From Planctomycetaceae bacterium (lineage in GTDB: Bacteria > Planctomycetota > Planctomycetia > Pirellulales > UBA1268), in NCBI GenBank assembly GCA_902629495.1, contig CACORA010000007.1:7501-71500 (forward strand): DNA of 64,000 bases. The letters run 5' to 3'. Positions within the stretch are counted from its first letter, which is position 1. Each line of letters begins with the position of its first letter. Positions 24,525 to 34,316 of the stretch are shown here, in pieces. The position numbers and the translations under genes were made by a program. A model generated the notes under the pieces. It worked only from the letters and a program-made list of their open reading frames with translations, was not told the DNA's origin and ran no database searches.

Positions 24525-26669
24525 ATGTCAGAAGAAAAAGACGATGATGAAAAAATAGAACAATCATCAGATCCATGGTCGAGTTTCGAAGCAGAGGAAA
24601 GAGAAGACTCTCCAAAAGAAAACCTCAATTTTCTCGATGCTTTATCAGAGGAACTGTCAGATAGTGCTGTTCCTGATGGTGTTGACGGTTTCGCTGACCT
24701 ATCACCGAGTGATGCCTCGAATCTGATGTCATCTGAATCACGAGTTGACGATGACGCACCGTCCGCTCAAATCGAGCAAGGTGGTGGTACTGGCAGCGAA
24801 ACCACACATGATTCCGATGATGATGTGGCTGGCTGGTTGAGTGAGCAGGCAGTAGATGGATTTGATACGGGTGCAGAAAATGAATCGGTTGAAGGTTCTG
24901 AGGAGACAGGGGAGTCCGTCGGTCATTCAAATGGACAAACAGATGTAGAAGCCACAGAGACAGTAGGCGAAACAAGTGAGCATGATGCGGATCGAGAAGA
25001 AATTGTGTCATCATTTGAAGACCAAGAACATGGTTCTGAGGGTTCCGAAAAAACCGGAAACAGCGAGTCAGATACGACGATCCCATCAGAAGATGCTGAT
25101 GAAGCAGACGCCATTGCTGGCTGGTTGGATGCATCAGCAAATGACTTAGCGGCTCATGAACAATCGTTGGACGTTGATTTGGCTGATGGCGAAGGGGGTG
25201 TGTCGTTTGGAGAGGATAGTAGTCAAGTTGGAGATGGATCTTCTGCCCACACGTTAGAAAATCTACACCTGGATTCTGGAGACTCAGAGTCGGTAAACGT
25301 CTCGGAGGTCATGAATGACTTTGATGTCGTCTCTGACGGAAGCGGTGATACTGTTTCAACGGTATCTCTCAGCGAAGCGGATGTAGCCGCTGCTCTCGGT
25401 AAAGGAACCACAAAGAAGAAATCGAAGGTTGGTGTTCTTGGTCCAGTGCTAGGTGGCGTGCTTTCAATACCTGTTGTTTTTCTCATTCTTCTTGGAGTTC
25501 TATGGGGCACGGGCAGAGATCCGATACGGATGCGTTCTTGGCTTCCGTCAATACTACTCCCTGGAACGAGTGGAGAAAGAAAGGTTGCCTCAGAGGAAGG
25601 ACCATCATTGGACGATGTTTCTTCAGAGGGCTCAGGTTCTTCGGAAAAAGAACTACCTGAAACGTCATTAGAAGAGAGTTCATCGAAAGAACAGGCCTCG
25701 GATGAAACTGTTGGTGACGGTGAGCCGTTAGCCGAAGGTCAGTTGTTAGAAAGTGCCGGTGATTCTTTGGCTGCAGAAGAGCCTCCGGGAGAAAGTATGC
25801 TGTCTGGAAAGGATTCTCTGGAATCTCCTGGCAGTGATGGTGTTCTCCCCGCATTCACTGTTGAGCCGGATTCTCTTACCATGATTAATGAATCACCTCC
25901 GATTGCCCTTGATGATCCATTGCTTGCGGTTCCACCAGAGATGCCTTCACTTACTGTTGCGTCGCCAGTGGAAGTTGCTGTGGCGAACCCAACAATCCCA
26001 ATGCCAGCGCAAGAAATCGTTTCTCCTCAAGTGACGTCTCGGCCAGAACTGCCGGCGCTTGATTATTCTTCACTGGACGATGCTGTTGAAAGTTCCTTGC
26101 TATCCATGGCTCAGGCCCGTGAGACACTTGATGGAGATGAAGCTGATCATCGCCGGGCGCTTGTCCTCTGGTACAAGGATCTTGCGAGAGTAGGTGAAGA
26201 GTTCGCAATGCTTGAGTCACAGGCTTCTGATTCAGGGCGTACCGTGAGTGAGATCCCAGATTCGATCACCACGTTATATGAAAGTCTGGGAGCGGCTGGA
26301 CTATTGGATGCTAGTCTCAAGCGACTTTGTCGGAACTGGGTTGACTACTCAAAACGTCCTGACGAGGGAGTTCTTCTGATTGGAATGCTTGAGTCCTCTC
26401 GCGAAGTGGGTCCCTTTTGGAACTCAAGGCTTTCCCTCGAAATGTTCGATGGTTCGATGAGAGAAGTATTAGTGATTTCCCGCTATGAACCTCGAGCAAC
26501 AATCGGGGAACGAGTGGCGGTCGCGGGTATCGTTTTTTCAGAAAACTCAGTATGGGCTGCTGATTGCGGCCCCCTGCACACGTCAGTGGAATCAGAAGCA
26601 CCAGATCCTGATGCCGATAAAAAGCCAACGGTTCAGTCTGAGGATCCTTTTGGGGAAAACCCATTTTAG
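24525..26669 (+). CDS. Large acidic Ser/Glu/Asp-rich single-pass membrane protein
   Basis: 714 aa, unrecognised. Residues 1-300 are strongly acidic and low in complexity (many Glu, Asp, Ser, Gly). They carry two copies of a short hydrophobic motif, DDVAGWLSEQA and DAIAGWLDASA. A Lys-rich patch (GKGTTKKKSKVG) precedes one membrane segment at about 306-328 (PVLGGVLSIPVVFLILLGVL). A second acidic linker (about 350-430) and a Pro-rich stretch follow. The C-terminal 200 residues look folded (SLLSMAQARETLDGDEADHR...). A 96-bp gap separates it from the M32 gene; the amidase follows after 5 bp. Function unknown; the repeated motif could be a docking peptide. Confidence 0.8.
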   Translation: MSEEKDDDEKIEQSSDPWSSFEAEEREDSPKENLNFLDALSEELSDSAVPDGVDGFADLSPSDASNLMSSESRVDDDAPSAQIEQGGGTGSETTHDSDDDVAGWLSEQAVDGFDTGAENESVEGSEETGESVGHSNGQTDVEATETVGETSEHDADREEIVSSFEDQEHGSEGSEKTGNSESDTTIPSEDADEADAIAGWLDASANDLAAHEQSLDVDLADGEGGVSFGEDSSQVGDGSSAHTLENLHLDSGDSESVNVSEVMNDFDVVSDGSGDTVSTVSLSEADVAAALGKGTTKKKSKVGVLGPVLGGVLSIPVVFLILLGVLWGTGRDPIRMRSWLPSILLPGTSGERKVASEEGPSLDDVSSEGSGSSEKELPETSLEESSSKEQASDETVGDGEPLAEGQLLESAGDSLAAEEPPGESMLSGKDSLESPGSDGVLPAFTVEPDSLTMINESPPIALDDPLLAVPPEMPSLTVASPVEVAVANPTIPMPAQEIVSPQVTSRPELPALDYSSLDDAVESSLLSMAQARETLDGDEADHRRALVLWYKDLARVGEEFAMLESQASDSGRTVSEIPDSITTLYESLGAAGLLDASLKRLCRNWVDYSKRPDEGVLLIGMLESSREVGPFWNSRLSLEMFDGSMREVLVISRYEPRATIGERVAVAGIVFSENSVWAADCGPLHTSVESEAPDPDADKKPTVQSEDPFGENPF

Positions 26670-26674
26670 ATTGC

Positions 26675-28168
26675 TTGAGTGAGAGTCGTATTCCAGGTGT
26701 TGTGGACATTGTTAATGGATGCCGTGAAGGATCCTTCACGGCAGAGGAGATATTGAATGTTCACATACAACGGCATTTGGATACGCATGGTTCGATCAAT
26801 GCCCTTATTCAGCAACGGCACGAAGCGGCTGCTTTAGAAGCTCGAGCAATTACCTCAGCACTTGCTGCTCATCAATTGGATTGGCCGCTCGCTGGTGTAC
26901 CGATCAGCGTCAAAGAATGTTTCCCGGTTCAGGATCTGCAAACAACACTTGGCATTCCAGCGTTAAGAAACAATTGGGACAGGTCGAATGCGCAGATTGT
27001 TCAGAGACTCCAGGAAGCAGGAGCTTTAATTGTCGGAAAAGGCAATGTTCCGCAGGCAATGTTCCTTCATGAAACGTTCAATCCTCTCTGGGGAAGAACC
27101 TTACATCCGGGTAACGCTCAACGAAGTCCAGGAGGGTCGAGTGGTGGTGATGCTGCACTTGTTGCTGCAGGGGTTGTTCCACTCGCTATTGGTACGGATT
27201 TGGCGGGAAGCATTCGGCAACCTGCGAATGCTTGCGGCATTGTTGGATTCGTACCGCGTGCAGAGATCTTCGGAGATTGTGGAAGTCATAATACGATGCC
27301 ACATCTTCGTTTTGTTCAGGCCCGAACGGGTCTACTTGGTGGTCGAGTTGCTGACGTACGTTATGCATTTGACGCCATTCGGGGAAGACAACCTCCCGGC
27401 ACAAGAAACGCTCCACGGCTTCGGGTTGGGTGGTTTGATACCTGTGGTCCTCTGGAGTCAGTGCCTGCCGTACGGCGTGCCGTACATGAAGCAGTTGCTG
27501 TGATCTCTGAGCAGGGTGCTTCTGTCACAAAGATATCCTCTGACCTTTGGGAGGAAGCTGCGTGGCTGCTACTTGCACTGCTTTCAGCTGATGGAAGTCG
27601 CGATATCAAGTCGTTATTTGAGGGTGGAAAACCGATTCCGGAGGTTCGTCATCTCTTGAGAATCTCAGGCATTCCCCGGTGTCTACGATATCCGTTGGCA
27701 TGGACCGCAGATTTATTTGGTCATCACATTGAGTCTATCGCCTTGCAGGCAACTGGTCCCCGGTCAGAGAGTGATCATGCGTTGTTGGGAGAGAAGCAGA
27801 AGGTGATTTGTCAGCAGTTCGCAACTCTTTCCAGTTCATATGATGCCATTATCTGCCCTGTGTCCTCTCTTCCTGCAATGCTCCATGGGTTGGCAGGACG
27901 TCTTCTTGTAGCTGCTCTTCCGTGCCTTGCTGCAAATTTATGTGATCTTCCTGCTGGTGTGGTACCTGTTACAAAAGTTCGAGCGAATGAAGAAGAATGT
28001 CATCAAGACAAGCGTGATCCCGTCATTCGCCATGCCGCTTTAAATCAAGAGGGAAGCACAGGGCTTCCTATTGGCGTACAGATCGTCGGTCTCAAGAGAG
28101 ACACATGTGAGGGAGAGGACTGTGTCCTTGACGTTATGAGATGTATCGAAGCTTCCGTGGCTGGCTGA
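26675..28168 (+). CDS. Amidase signature enzyme
   Basis: 497-aa hydrolase of the amidase signature family. The Ser-cisSer-Lys triad is visible: Lys80 in GVPISVKECF, the Ser pair in SPGGSSGGD (152-159) and the nucleophile Ser179 in GTDLAGSIRQPA. The start is a TTG 5 bp after the preceding gene; no in-frame ATG is close. An unusual Cys/Glu/His-rich insertion (ANEEECHQDKRDPV) is present near the C-terminus. Family members hydrolyse acyl amides, or act as GatA in Glu-tRNA amidotransferase. No gatB or gatC is adjacent and GatA-specific features are weak, so a free-standing amidase is more likely. Confidence 0.87.
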   Translation: MSESRIPGVVDIVNGCREGSFTAEEILNVHIQRHLDTHGSINALIQQRHEAAALEARAITSALAAHQLDWPLAGVPISVKECFPVQDLQTTLGIPALRNNWDRSNAQIVQRLQEAGALIVGKGNVPQAMFLHETFNPLWGRTLHPGNAQRSPGGSSGGDAALVAAGVVPLAIGTDLAGSIRQPANACGIVGFVPRAEIFGDCGSHNTMPHLRFVQARTGLLGGRVADVRYAFDAIRGRQPPGTRNAPRLRVGWFDTCGPLESVPAVRRAVHEAVAVISEQGASVTKISSDLWEEAAWLLLALLSADGSRDIKSLFEGGKPIPEVRHLLRISGIPRCLRYPLAWTADLFGHHIESIALQATGPRSESDHALLGEKQKVICQQFATLSSSYDAIICPVSSLPAMLHGLAGRLLVAALPCLAANLCDLPAGVVPVTKVRANEEECHQDKRDPVIRHAALNQEGSTGLPIGVQIVGLKRDTCEGEDCVLDVMRCIEASVAG

Positions 28169-28204
28169 AACGAGCGTTTTTGACGCTAAATTCTGTGGAA
28201 AGCA

Positions 28205-29059
28205 TTAGCCAGCGCGTGCACGAACACTCTTGTCTGATTGTTTTTCAGGCATGCGAATTCGTAGCGTTGTTGCAGGAGGAGACCGTCGTTCCTGACAGAA
28301 TCCTCGTGTACCTGAGGCTAAAAATTGTCGTAGGAGATCGACCGGCCCACTTTTGAATTCATTTTCCAAAGCAGCAAGCACTCCTTTCCATGTAAGTCCA
28401 CGACGATAAACCGTGCGATAGGCAGACTTCAATTCAGTAATGGCATCACTACCATGGTGGCTGCTTCGTTTGAGGCCAACGATATTCAGGCCGACAACGC
28501 ATCCAGACTGACCGTCAATGAGCATGAACGGAGGCACATCTTGCACGACTCTGGCGTGGCCGCCGACCATTGCTAGTCGGCCAATACGGCAGAATTGATG
28601 AATGGCAACGGCCCCGGAGATGAAAGCTTGATCTTCAATGGTTACATGTCCACCAATGAGGGTACCATTGGCACAAATACAATTGTTCCCCATGATCACG
28701 TCGTGACCAAGATGGGCTGCACTCATGAGATAATTGTGGTCGCCAACTGTAGTGACTCCATCAGACTTAAGACCGCGATGGATGGTGACATGTTCACGGA
28801 AAACATTGTGATCACCGATGGTTACATTTCCAATCTTTTCAGGCTGAGCAACATGTTGAGGGTTACCTCCAATGACGGCGTGTTCCCCAAATTCATTGTG
28901 ACATCCCGTTTTGACGCCAGTTTTGATCACTGCACCAGATTTGACAGTGCAATAATCTCCAATTTCAACGCCGGCCTCAATCACTGCAAACGGATGAACC
29001 GTCACCCCTACACCCAAACGGGCATCAGGACTGACGGCAGACAACGGATGAATGCTCAC
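28205..29059 (-). CDS. lpxA: Acyl-ACP--UDP-GlcNAc O-acyltransferase
   Basis: First enzyme of lipid A synthesis, 284 aa. The left-handed beta-helix hexapeptide repeats run from about residue 8 to 190 (VSPDARLGVGVTVHPFA onward). The presumed catalytic His119 lies in SAAHLGHDVIMGNN. The C-terminal helical part (LKSAYRTVYRRGLTW) matches the family. The start is GTG at 29057-29059. A basic tail extends about 25 residues beyond the usual length. No lpxD, fabZ or lpxB is next to it. Supports a lipid A-bearing outer membrane. Confidence 0.93.
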   Translation of the reverse strand: MSIHPLSAVSPDARLGVGVTVHPFAVIEAGVEIGDYCTVKSGAVIKTGVKTGCHNEFGEHAVIGGNPQHVAQPEKIGNVTIGDHNVFREHVTIHRGLKSDGVTTVGDHNYLMSAAHLGHDVIMGNNCICANGTLIGGHVTIEDQAFISGAVAIHQFCRIGRLAMVGGHARVVQDVPPFMLIDGQSGCVVGLNIVGLKRSSHHGSDAITELKSAYRTVYRRGLTWKGVLAALENEFKSGPVDLLRQFLASGTRGFCQERRSPPATTLRIRMPEKQSDKSVRARAG

Positions 29060-29341
29060 AAAATGCCCTTCAATACTTCAGCCAAATTTCGTCAAAGCGG
29101 AAAAGCATTCAATGTCGAGAATGCGTTTATCACCGGTGGACTTATCGGCGTGTTTGTGGGTCCGATTCAATGCCAATTTTGAGGCATTTGATCAAGTTGC
29201 CCATCCTTCCCTGTCCCCCATTGGCTGGCATTTTGTCGGATGTTCGCTGAATACGCAGTTATAGGTAAACTACGGACATGCGAAATATTCAATTGCTCAC
29301 CTGAAAAATTGACCAAAAACGAAGGAGGCTACGAAGAGAAT

Positions 29342-29656
29342 ATGGAGAATCGTGAGGAACGATATGCAGCTGCAGAGGCCCTGAAGGACGAAGGCAGCGT
29401 TGAAGAAGCGGTAACAATGATGGAGGGTGTCGTTGCAGATCACCCAGATTACTCACTTGCTTTTTCAGCATTAGCTGCCTGGTGCACACGACTGGAGCGA
29501 CACGAGGATGCTGTTAGGCATGCGAGAAAAGTTGTAGAACTTGAGCCCAACGATCCTTTTAGCTACACGGCTCTGAGTGTTGCCTGTATGCGTGGTGGTC
29601 GAATTGAAGAGGCAGAAGGCGCTCTTGCCCGCTCGCGTACACTTCAAGGCGGGTGA
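29342..29656 (+). CDS. Small TPR-repeat protein
   Basis: 104 aa from ATG 29342, supported by AAGGAGG about 15 bp upstream. Two to three tetratricopeptide-like helical pairs cover nearly the whole protein (ALKDEGSVEEAVTMMEGVV; YSLAFSALAAWCTRLERHED; DPFSYTALSVACMRGGRIEE). It has no signal peptide. Function probably involves protein-protein contact; partner unknown. It is followed by tRNA-Leu on the opposite strand. Confidence 0.85.
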   Translation: MENREERYAAAEALKDEGSVEEAVTMMEGVVADHPDYSLAFSALAAWCTRLERHEDAVRHARKVVELEPNDPFSYTALSVACMRGGRIEEAEGALARSRTLQGG

Positions 29657-29690
29657 CTCAGTGGCTTTTAGTGACTTGAACAATAAAACA

Positions 29691-29772
<82 letters not shown>

Positions 29773-29889
29773 AGGAAGATGTCTTGTACAGTGTATTATG
29801 GCATCATTTTGCGCATGGCAACACGTTGGACCCCGATACCCAATTCACAGTACTTTAAGTGCTACTATTTAAAAGAGGAGATTGAGTAG

Positions 29890-31308
29890 ATGCATGTTCC
29901 CGTGGTAGTTCTTGGTGGTGGTCCGGGTGGTTATGCAGCCGCTTTCTTGGCTGCTGACCTCGGTATGGAGGTAGCCGTTATCGAGAAAGACTCTCGGCTT
30001 GGGGGCACATGTCTGCTTCGTGGTTGCATTCCTTCGAAAGCTCTTTTGCATGTTGGCCGTGTGCTTGCTGAAACCCGTGAAATGGGTGAGTGGGGAATTG
30101 CATTTGAGAAACCGGTTATCAATCTGGATGCCCTGCGAGCCCGAAAAGATAAGGTCATTGCTACATTGACTGGTGGGTTAGGGCAGTTGGCGAAGCGTAG
30201 AAACGTCACCGTTATTCACGGAGAGGCACGGTTTACAAACTCTTCAACACTCGAGGTAGCCGAGTCCGGAGGATCGAGTCAGACTGTTACATTTGATCAC
30301 TGTATTCTCGCAAGCGGCTCTCGTCCGGCCCGGATACCGGCCTTTGATATTGGCAGTCCCCGTGTCCTTGACTCCACGACCGCCCTTGAACTCTCAGATA
30401 TTCCGGAGTCGTTGCTCGTGGTGGGTGGTGGATATATCGGTCTTGAAATGGGAACGGTGTATGCAGAGTTGGGCTCTCGTGTGTCTGTGGTTGAACTGAC
30501 AGACACCCTTCTTCCTGGCGCTGATCGTGATCTGGTCAAGCCACTTCAGAAAAGGCTTGAAGGGCTTTTCGAGCATATTCACCTCCAAACGAAAGTAGCT
30601 GGGCTCAAGGAGCAGGGGGCATCAATAGCCGTTCATTTTGAAGGTCCGGAAGGGCAGGCTGTCGCGGATTTTTCCAAAGTACTTGTGGCGGTCGGTCGAC
30701 GCCCAAACTCAGATGGCCTTGGACTTGAAAATACTCAGGTTGTTGTGAACGACAAAGGTTTTGTTGAAGTCGACGGTCAACAGCGAACCGCTGATCCTCA
30801 TATTCTTGCGATTGGTGATGTATGTGGAGAGCCAATGCTCGCGCATCGGGCAAGCCATCAAGGAAAAGTCGCTGTTGAAGCACTGCACGGTGAGCCTGCT
30901 CTTTTTGCTCCACGAGCAATTCCTGCAGTTGTTTTTACCGATCCTGAGATTGCATGGGCTGGATTAACCGAGCAGGAAGCATTGGCTGTTGGGCGAAAGG
31001 TTGAAATCAGCAAGTATCCATGGGCCGCGAGCGGGCGAGCTCATGCCCTCGGACGAACGGATGGCATGACAAAAATTCTTGTTGATAATGAGACGGATAC
31101 GGTGCTTGGTGTCGGGATTGTTGGTCCAGGAGCAGGTGAACTCATCGCTGAAGGTGTTCTTGCTATTGAAATGGGATGCTCAGCCAGAGATGTCATGGAA
31201 GCGATTCATCCTCATCCGACGCTGGGTGAAACAGTGGCTTTTTCAGCAGAAAACTACTTTGGCATGGCAACTGAAATCTATCGGCCCAGGTCAGCGCCTG
31301 GGGCCTAA
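29890..31308 (+). CDS. lpdA: Dihydrolipoyl dehydrogenase (E3), copy 1
   Basis: FAD flavoprotein reoxidising dihydrolipoamide with NAD, 472 aa. It has the FAD-binding VVLGGGPGGYAAAF, the redox disulfide GGTCLLRGCIPSKALLH, the NAD-binding VVGGGYIGLEMGTVYAELG and the dimer-interface HPHPTLGE with catalytic His-Glu. It heads the 2-oxoacid dehydrogenase locus, 107 bp before aceE. A GAGGAG ribosome binding site precedes the ATG. It probably serves the pyruvate dehydrogenase complex; a second E3 closes the locus. Confidence 0.95.
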   Translation: MHVPVVVLGGGPGGYAAAFLAADLGMEVAVIEKDSRLGGTCLLRGCIPSKALLHVGRVLAETREMGEWGIAFEKPVINLDALRARKDKVIATLTGGLGQLAKRRNVTVIHGEARFTNSSTLEVAESGGSSQTVTFDHCILASGSRPARIPAFDIGSPRVLDSTTALELSDIPESLLVVGGGYIGLEMGTVYAELGSRVSVVELTDTLLPGADRDLVKPLQKRLEGLFEHIHLQTKVAGLKEQGASIAVHFEGPEGQAVADFSKVLVAVGRRPNSDGLGLENTQVVVNDKGFVEVDGQQRTADPHILAIGDVCGEPMLAHRASHQGKVAVEALHGEPALFAPRAIPAVVFTDPEIAWAGLTEQEALAVGRKVEISKYPWAASGRAHALGRTDGMTKILVDNETDTVLGVGIVGPGAGELIAEGVLAIEMGCSARDVMEAIHPHPTLGETVAFSAENYFGMATEIYRPRSAPGA

Positions 31309-31415
31309 GCCGGTCTTCACCCCTAGAAGCCACGATTCCTAACCGGCCTAGACGCCTTCCATTCACACATGAATAATAGGGTTTTGTGCCCTTTGTACAG
31401 TCTTTCGGAGTAGCT

Positions 31416-34250
31416 ATGTCCAGTTCTGACATCGACCATAAAAATAACAGCGTGTCGGTGGAAGCCAATCAAGGAGATCGTGACGGCAATTCGACTGATC
31501 TACCTCGTGGCGCTCATGCACCAATGTCGATTGGTCAAATGGGTACCGAGGCGTCTGGTCAACCGGAGTTGGCTGATGGGGTTTCGGAAGTTGATGCTGA
31601 TCCAACCGAGACTCGAGAATGGCTGGATTCACTTCGATACGTCATCAACAGTCGTGGTGGTGATCGAGCAGCCTATCTTTTACAGGCTATTGAACAAGAA
31701 GCGTACCGACTTGGCGTGCCGATACCGTTTTCCGCCACAACACCGTACATCAACACTATTCCGACCGACCGCCAGCCTCCATTTCCAGGGAATCGTGAAA
31801 TCGAACGAAGAATCAAAAGCATCATTCGTTGGAATGCGATGGCGATGGTCGTTCGTGCAAATCGAGAAGATAAAAGTATCGGGGGTCATATCTCGACTTT
31901 TGCATCATCTGCAACTCTTGTGGAAGTGGCGATGAATCACTTTATTCGAGGCCGCGGTGACGATCACTCAGGGGATCAGGTGTACTTCCAAGGTCATGCA
32001 TCGCCCGGCATTTATTCTCGTGCGTTTCTGGAGGGGCGTCTCACAGAAAAGAATCTTGAAAACTTCCGTCGTGAGCTTGCTGAGGGTGGCGGGCTATCAA
32101 GTTACCCTCACCCGTGGTTGATGCCGGAATTCTGGGAGTTTCCGACGGTTTCAATGGGCCTTGGGCCAATCATGGCGATCTATCAGGCTCGTTTCAACAA
32201 GTACTTGCAGGATCGTGGTGTCAAGGACACGAGCAAGCAGCATGTTTGGTGTTTCATTGGAGACGGTGAGACGGATGAGCCAGAAACGCTTGGGGCCATT
32301 TCTCTTGCGGCGCGTGAAAAACTCGATAATCTCGTTTTCGTTATCAACTGCAATCTGCAGCGTCTTGATGGGCCCGTGCGAGGGAATGGCAAAATTATTC
32401 AAGAGCTTGAAGGAGTCTTCCGTGGTGCTGGCTGGAATGTGATTAAGGTGATATGGGGTGAGGAGTGGGATCCGCTTCTTGATAAAGATGAAGAAGGCCT
32501 GCTTGTCAAACGAATGAATGAGATTGTTGATGGTCAATACCAGAAGTACACCGTCATGCCAGGTGATTACATTCGAGAACACTTTTTTGGTGGTGATCCG
32601 CGTCTTCTCGAGATGGTGTCCCATCTTTCGGACGAAAAGCTGAAAAAGCTTCGTCGTGGGGGGCATGATCCGGAGAAGGTTTATGCTGCGTACAGTGCGG
32701 CAATGCAGTGTCACGGAAAGCCAACCGTTGTCATCGCAAAAACAATCAAGGGTTACGGCCTCGGTGAGGTTGGAGAAGGTCGCAATGTGACGCACCAGCA
32801 GAAAAAGCTCAATGAAGAGGAATTACGGGCGTTCCGTTCTCGTTTTGGGATTCCAATATCAGATGACGAGGTGGCCAAGGCTCCTTTTTATAAGCCGCCG
32901 GAGGATTCGGAGGAGATGCGATATCTTCGGGAGCGACGAGAGTCGCTTGGGGGATATGTGCCAGGCCGACCGGCCAATCCGCCATTGCTCGAGACGCCCT
33001 CGCTCGATGAATATCGTCCCTTTATTGAAAAGAGCGCTGGGCGAGAGGTTTCTACGACAACTGGAGTTGTGACGTTGATGTCGCAATTATTGAAAGATAA
33101 GCAGGTAGGAAAGTATATCGTTCCTATTGTTCCTGATGAGTCGCGTACATTTGGGATGGATCCTTTGTTCAAGCAGTGTGGCATCTATGCGCATGCCGGC
33201 CAGCTTTATGAGCCAGTGGATTCTGATCAGTTGCTCTACTATCGAGAGGCGGAGGACGGTCAGATTCTTGAAGAAGGGATTACCGAGGCTGGCAGCATGT
33301 CGAGTTTTGTGGCCGCAGGCACGTCGTATGCGAGTCATGGTGTGCCAATGATCCCAATGTTTATTTATTACTCGATGTTCGGTTTTCAGCGGATTGGTGA
33401 TCTGATCTGGGCGGCATGCGATTGTCGTGCCCGTGGCTTCATGTTGGGCGGTACTGCTGGTCGGACAACGCTTAATGGAGAAGGCTTGCAGCATCAAGAT
33501 GGCCATAGCCATCTCTTTGCCATGGCTTATCCAACAGTACGAGCCTATGACCCTGCCTATGTCTACGAGGCGATTGTGATCATGCTCGATGGGCTCGAGC
33601 GAATGTATGCCAAGGGTGAAGATTGGATTTACTACCTCACGGTGTACAACGAAAACTATGAAATGCCATCAATGCCTGACGGCTGTGAGGAAGGTATCCT
33701 CAAGGGGATGTATCGGCTCAGGGATGTGCGTTCAGAAGAGTCTTCTGCGGGTTTGCCGCCTGTTCATCTGATGGGCTCTGGGGCAATCCTTCGCGAAGTC
33801 CTTCGTGCTTCGGAGTTGCTAGCTGAGCATTGGGGTGTTTCGAGTACGGTGTGGAGTGTGACGAGTTGGAAGGAGTTGCGTCGTGATGCTCAGGCATGTC
33901 GGCGTTGGAATATGCTTCATCCTGAAGACGCTCCAAGAACAAGCTATTTTGAGGATCTTATATCAGGAGAAGAGGGTGTGTTTGTGGCTGCAAGTGATCA
34001 TGTTCGAGCCGTTGCGGAGCAGTTGGACCCATGGGTTCCTGGTGGTCTTTTTGCGATGGGAACCGATGGCTTTGGTCGCAGTGAGACTCGGGGTCCGCTT
34101 CGTCGGCATTTCGAGGTCGATGCCGAATGTATAGCGATCGGTACCCTTTCACGGCTGGCTGCAGCAGGTGCGATTGGTTCTCATGTTGTTTCGGAGGCAA
34201 TATCGAAGCTTGATATCGACCCAGACAAGGTCGATGCGGCTTTGGCCTGA
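31416..34250 (+). CDS. aceE: Pyruvate dehydrogenase E1 component, homodimeric type
   Basis: Thiamine-diphosphate enzyme decarboxylating pyruvate, 944 aa from ATG 31416 (CGGAG ribosome binding site; an upstream start adds ten residues). The TPP signature begins GDGETDEPETLGAIS and ends VFVINCN. GGHISTFASSA, AGRTTLNGEGLQHQDGHS and VPDESRTFGMDPLF match E. coli-type AceE. The first 65 residues are a low-complexity acidic extension that may contact E2. It is followed after 66 bp by the E2 gene, which is frameshifted. Confidence 0.96.
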   Translation: MSSSDIDHKNNSVSVEANQGDRDGNSTDLPRGAHAPMSIGQMGTEASGQPELADGVSEVDADPTETREWLDSLRYVINSRGGDRAAYLLQAIEQEAYRLGVPIPFSATTPYINTIPTDRQPPFPGNREIERRIKSIIRWNAMAMVVRANREDKSIGGHISTFASSATLVEVAMNHFIRGRGDDHSGDQVYFQGHASPGIYSRAFLEGRLTEKNLENFRRELAEGGGLSSYPHPWLMPEFWEFPTVSMGLGPIMAIYQARFNKYLQDRGVKDTSKQHVWCFIGDGETDEPETLGAISLAAREKLDNLVFVINCNLQRLDGPVRGNGKIIQELEGVFRGAGWNVIKVIWGEEWDPLLDKDEEGLLVKRMNEIVDGQYQKYTVMPGDYIREHFFGGDPRLLEMVSHLSDEKLKKLRRGGHDPEKVYAAYSAAMQCHGKPTVVIAKTIKGYGLGEVGEGRNVTHQQKKLNEEELRAFRSRFGIPISDDEVAKAPFYKPPEDSEEMRYLRERRESLGGYVPGRPANPPLLETPSLDEYRPFIEKSAGREVSTTTGVVTLMSQLLKDKQVGKYIVPIVPDESRTFGMDPLFKQCGIYAHAGQLYEPVDSDQLLYYREAEDGQILEEGITEAGSMSSFVAAGTSYASHGVPMIPMFIYYSMFGFQRIGDLIWAACDCRARGFMLGGTAGRTTLNGEGLQHQDGHSHLFAMAYPTVRAYDPAYVYEAIVIMLDGLERMYAKGEDWIYYLTVYNENYEMPSMPDGCEEGILKGMYRLRDVRSEESSAGLPPVHLMGSGAILREVLRASELLAEHWGVSSTVWSVTSWKELRRDAQACRRWNMLHPEDAPRTSYFEDLISGEEGVFVAASDHVRAVAEQLDPWVPGGLFAMGTDGFGRSETRGPLRRHFEVDAECIAIGTLSRLAAAGAIGSHVVSEAISKLDIDPDKVDAALA

Positions 34251-34316
34251 CGCGGAGATCAATTCGTATTATTATGTAAGTGAGATAAATTTTTCCTTAA
34301 ACCTTTTAAGAACTTC

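Noticed and set aside
24625..25140. 171-aa His/Leu-rich minus-strand frame
   Set aside because: A composition artefact of the acidic Ser/Glu-rich gene on the plus strand.
28595..29182. 195-aa frame opposite lpxA
   Set aside because: It is antisense to the well-supported lpxA and mirrors its hexapeptide repeats; no domain of its own.
32151..32795. 214-aa frame opposite aceE
   Set aside because: Antisense shadow of the TPP region of aceE; no domain or start signal.
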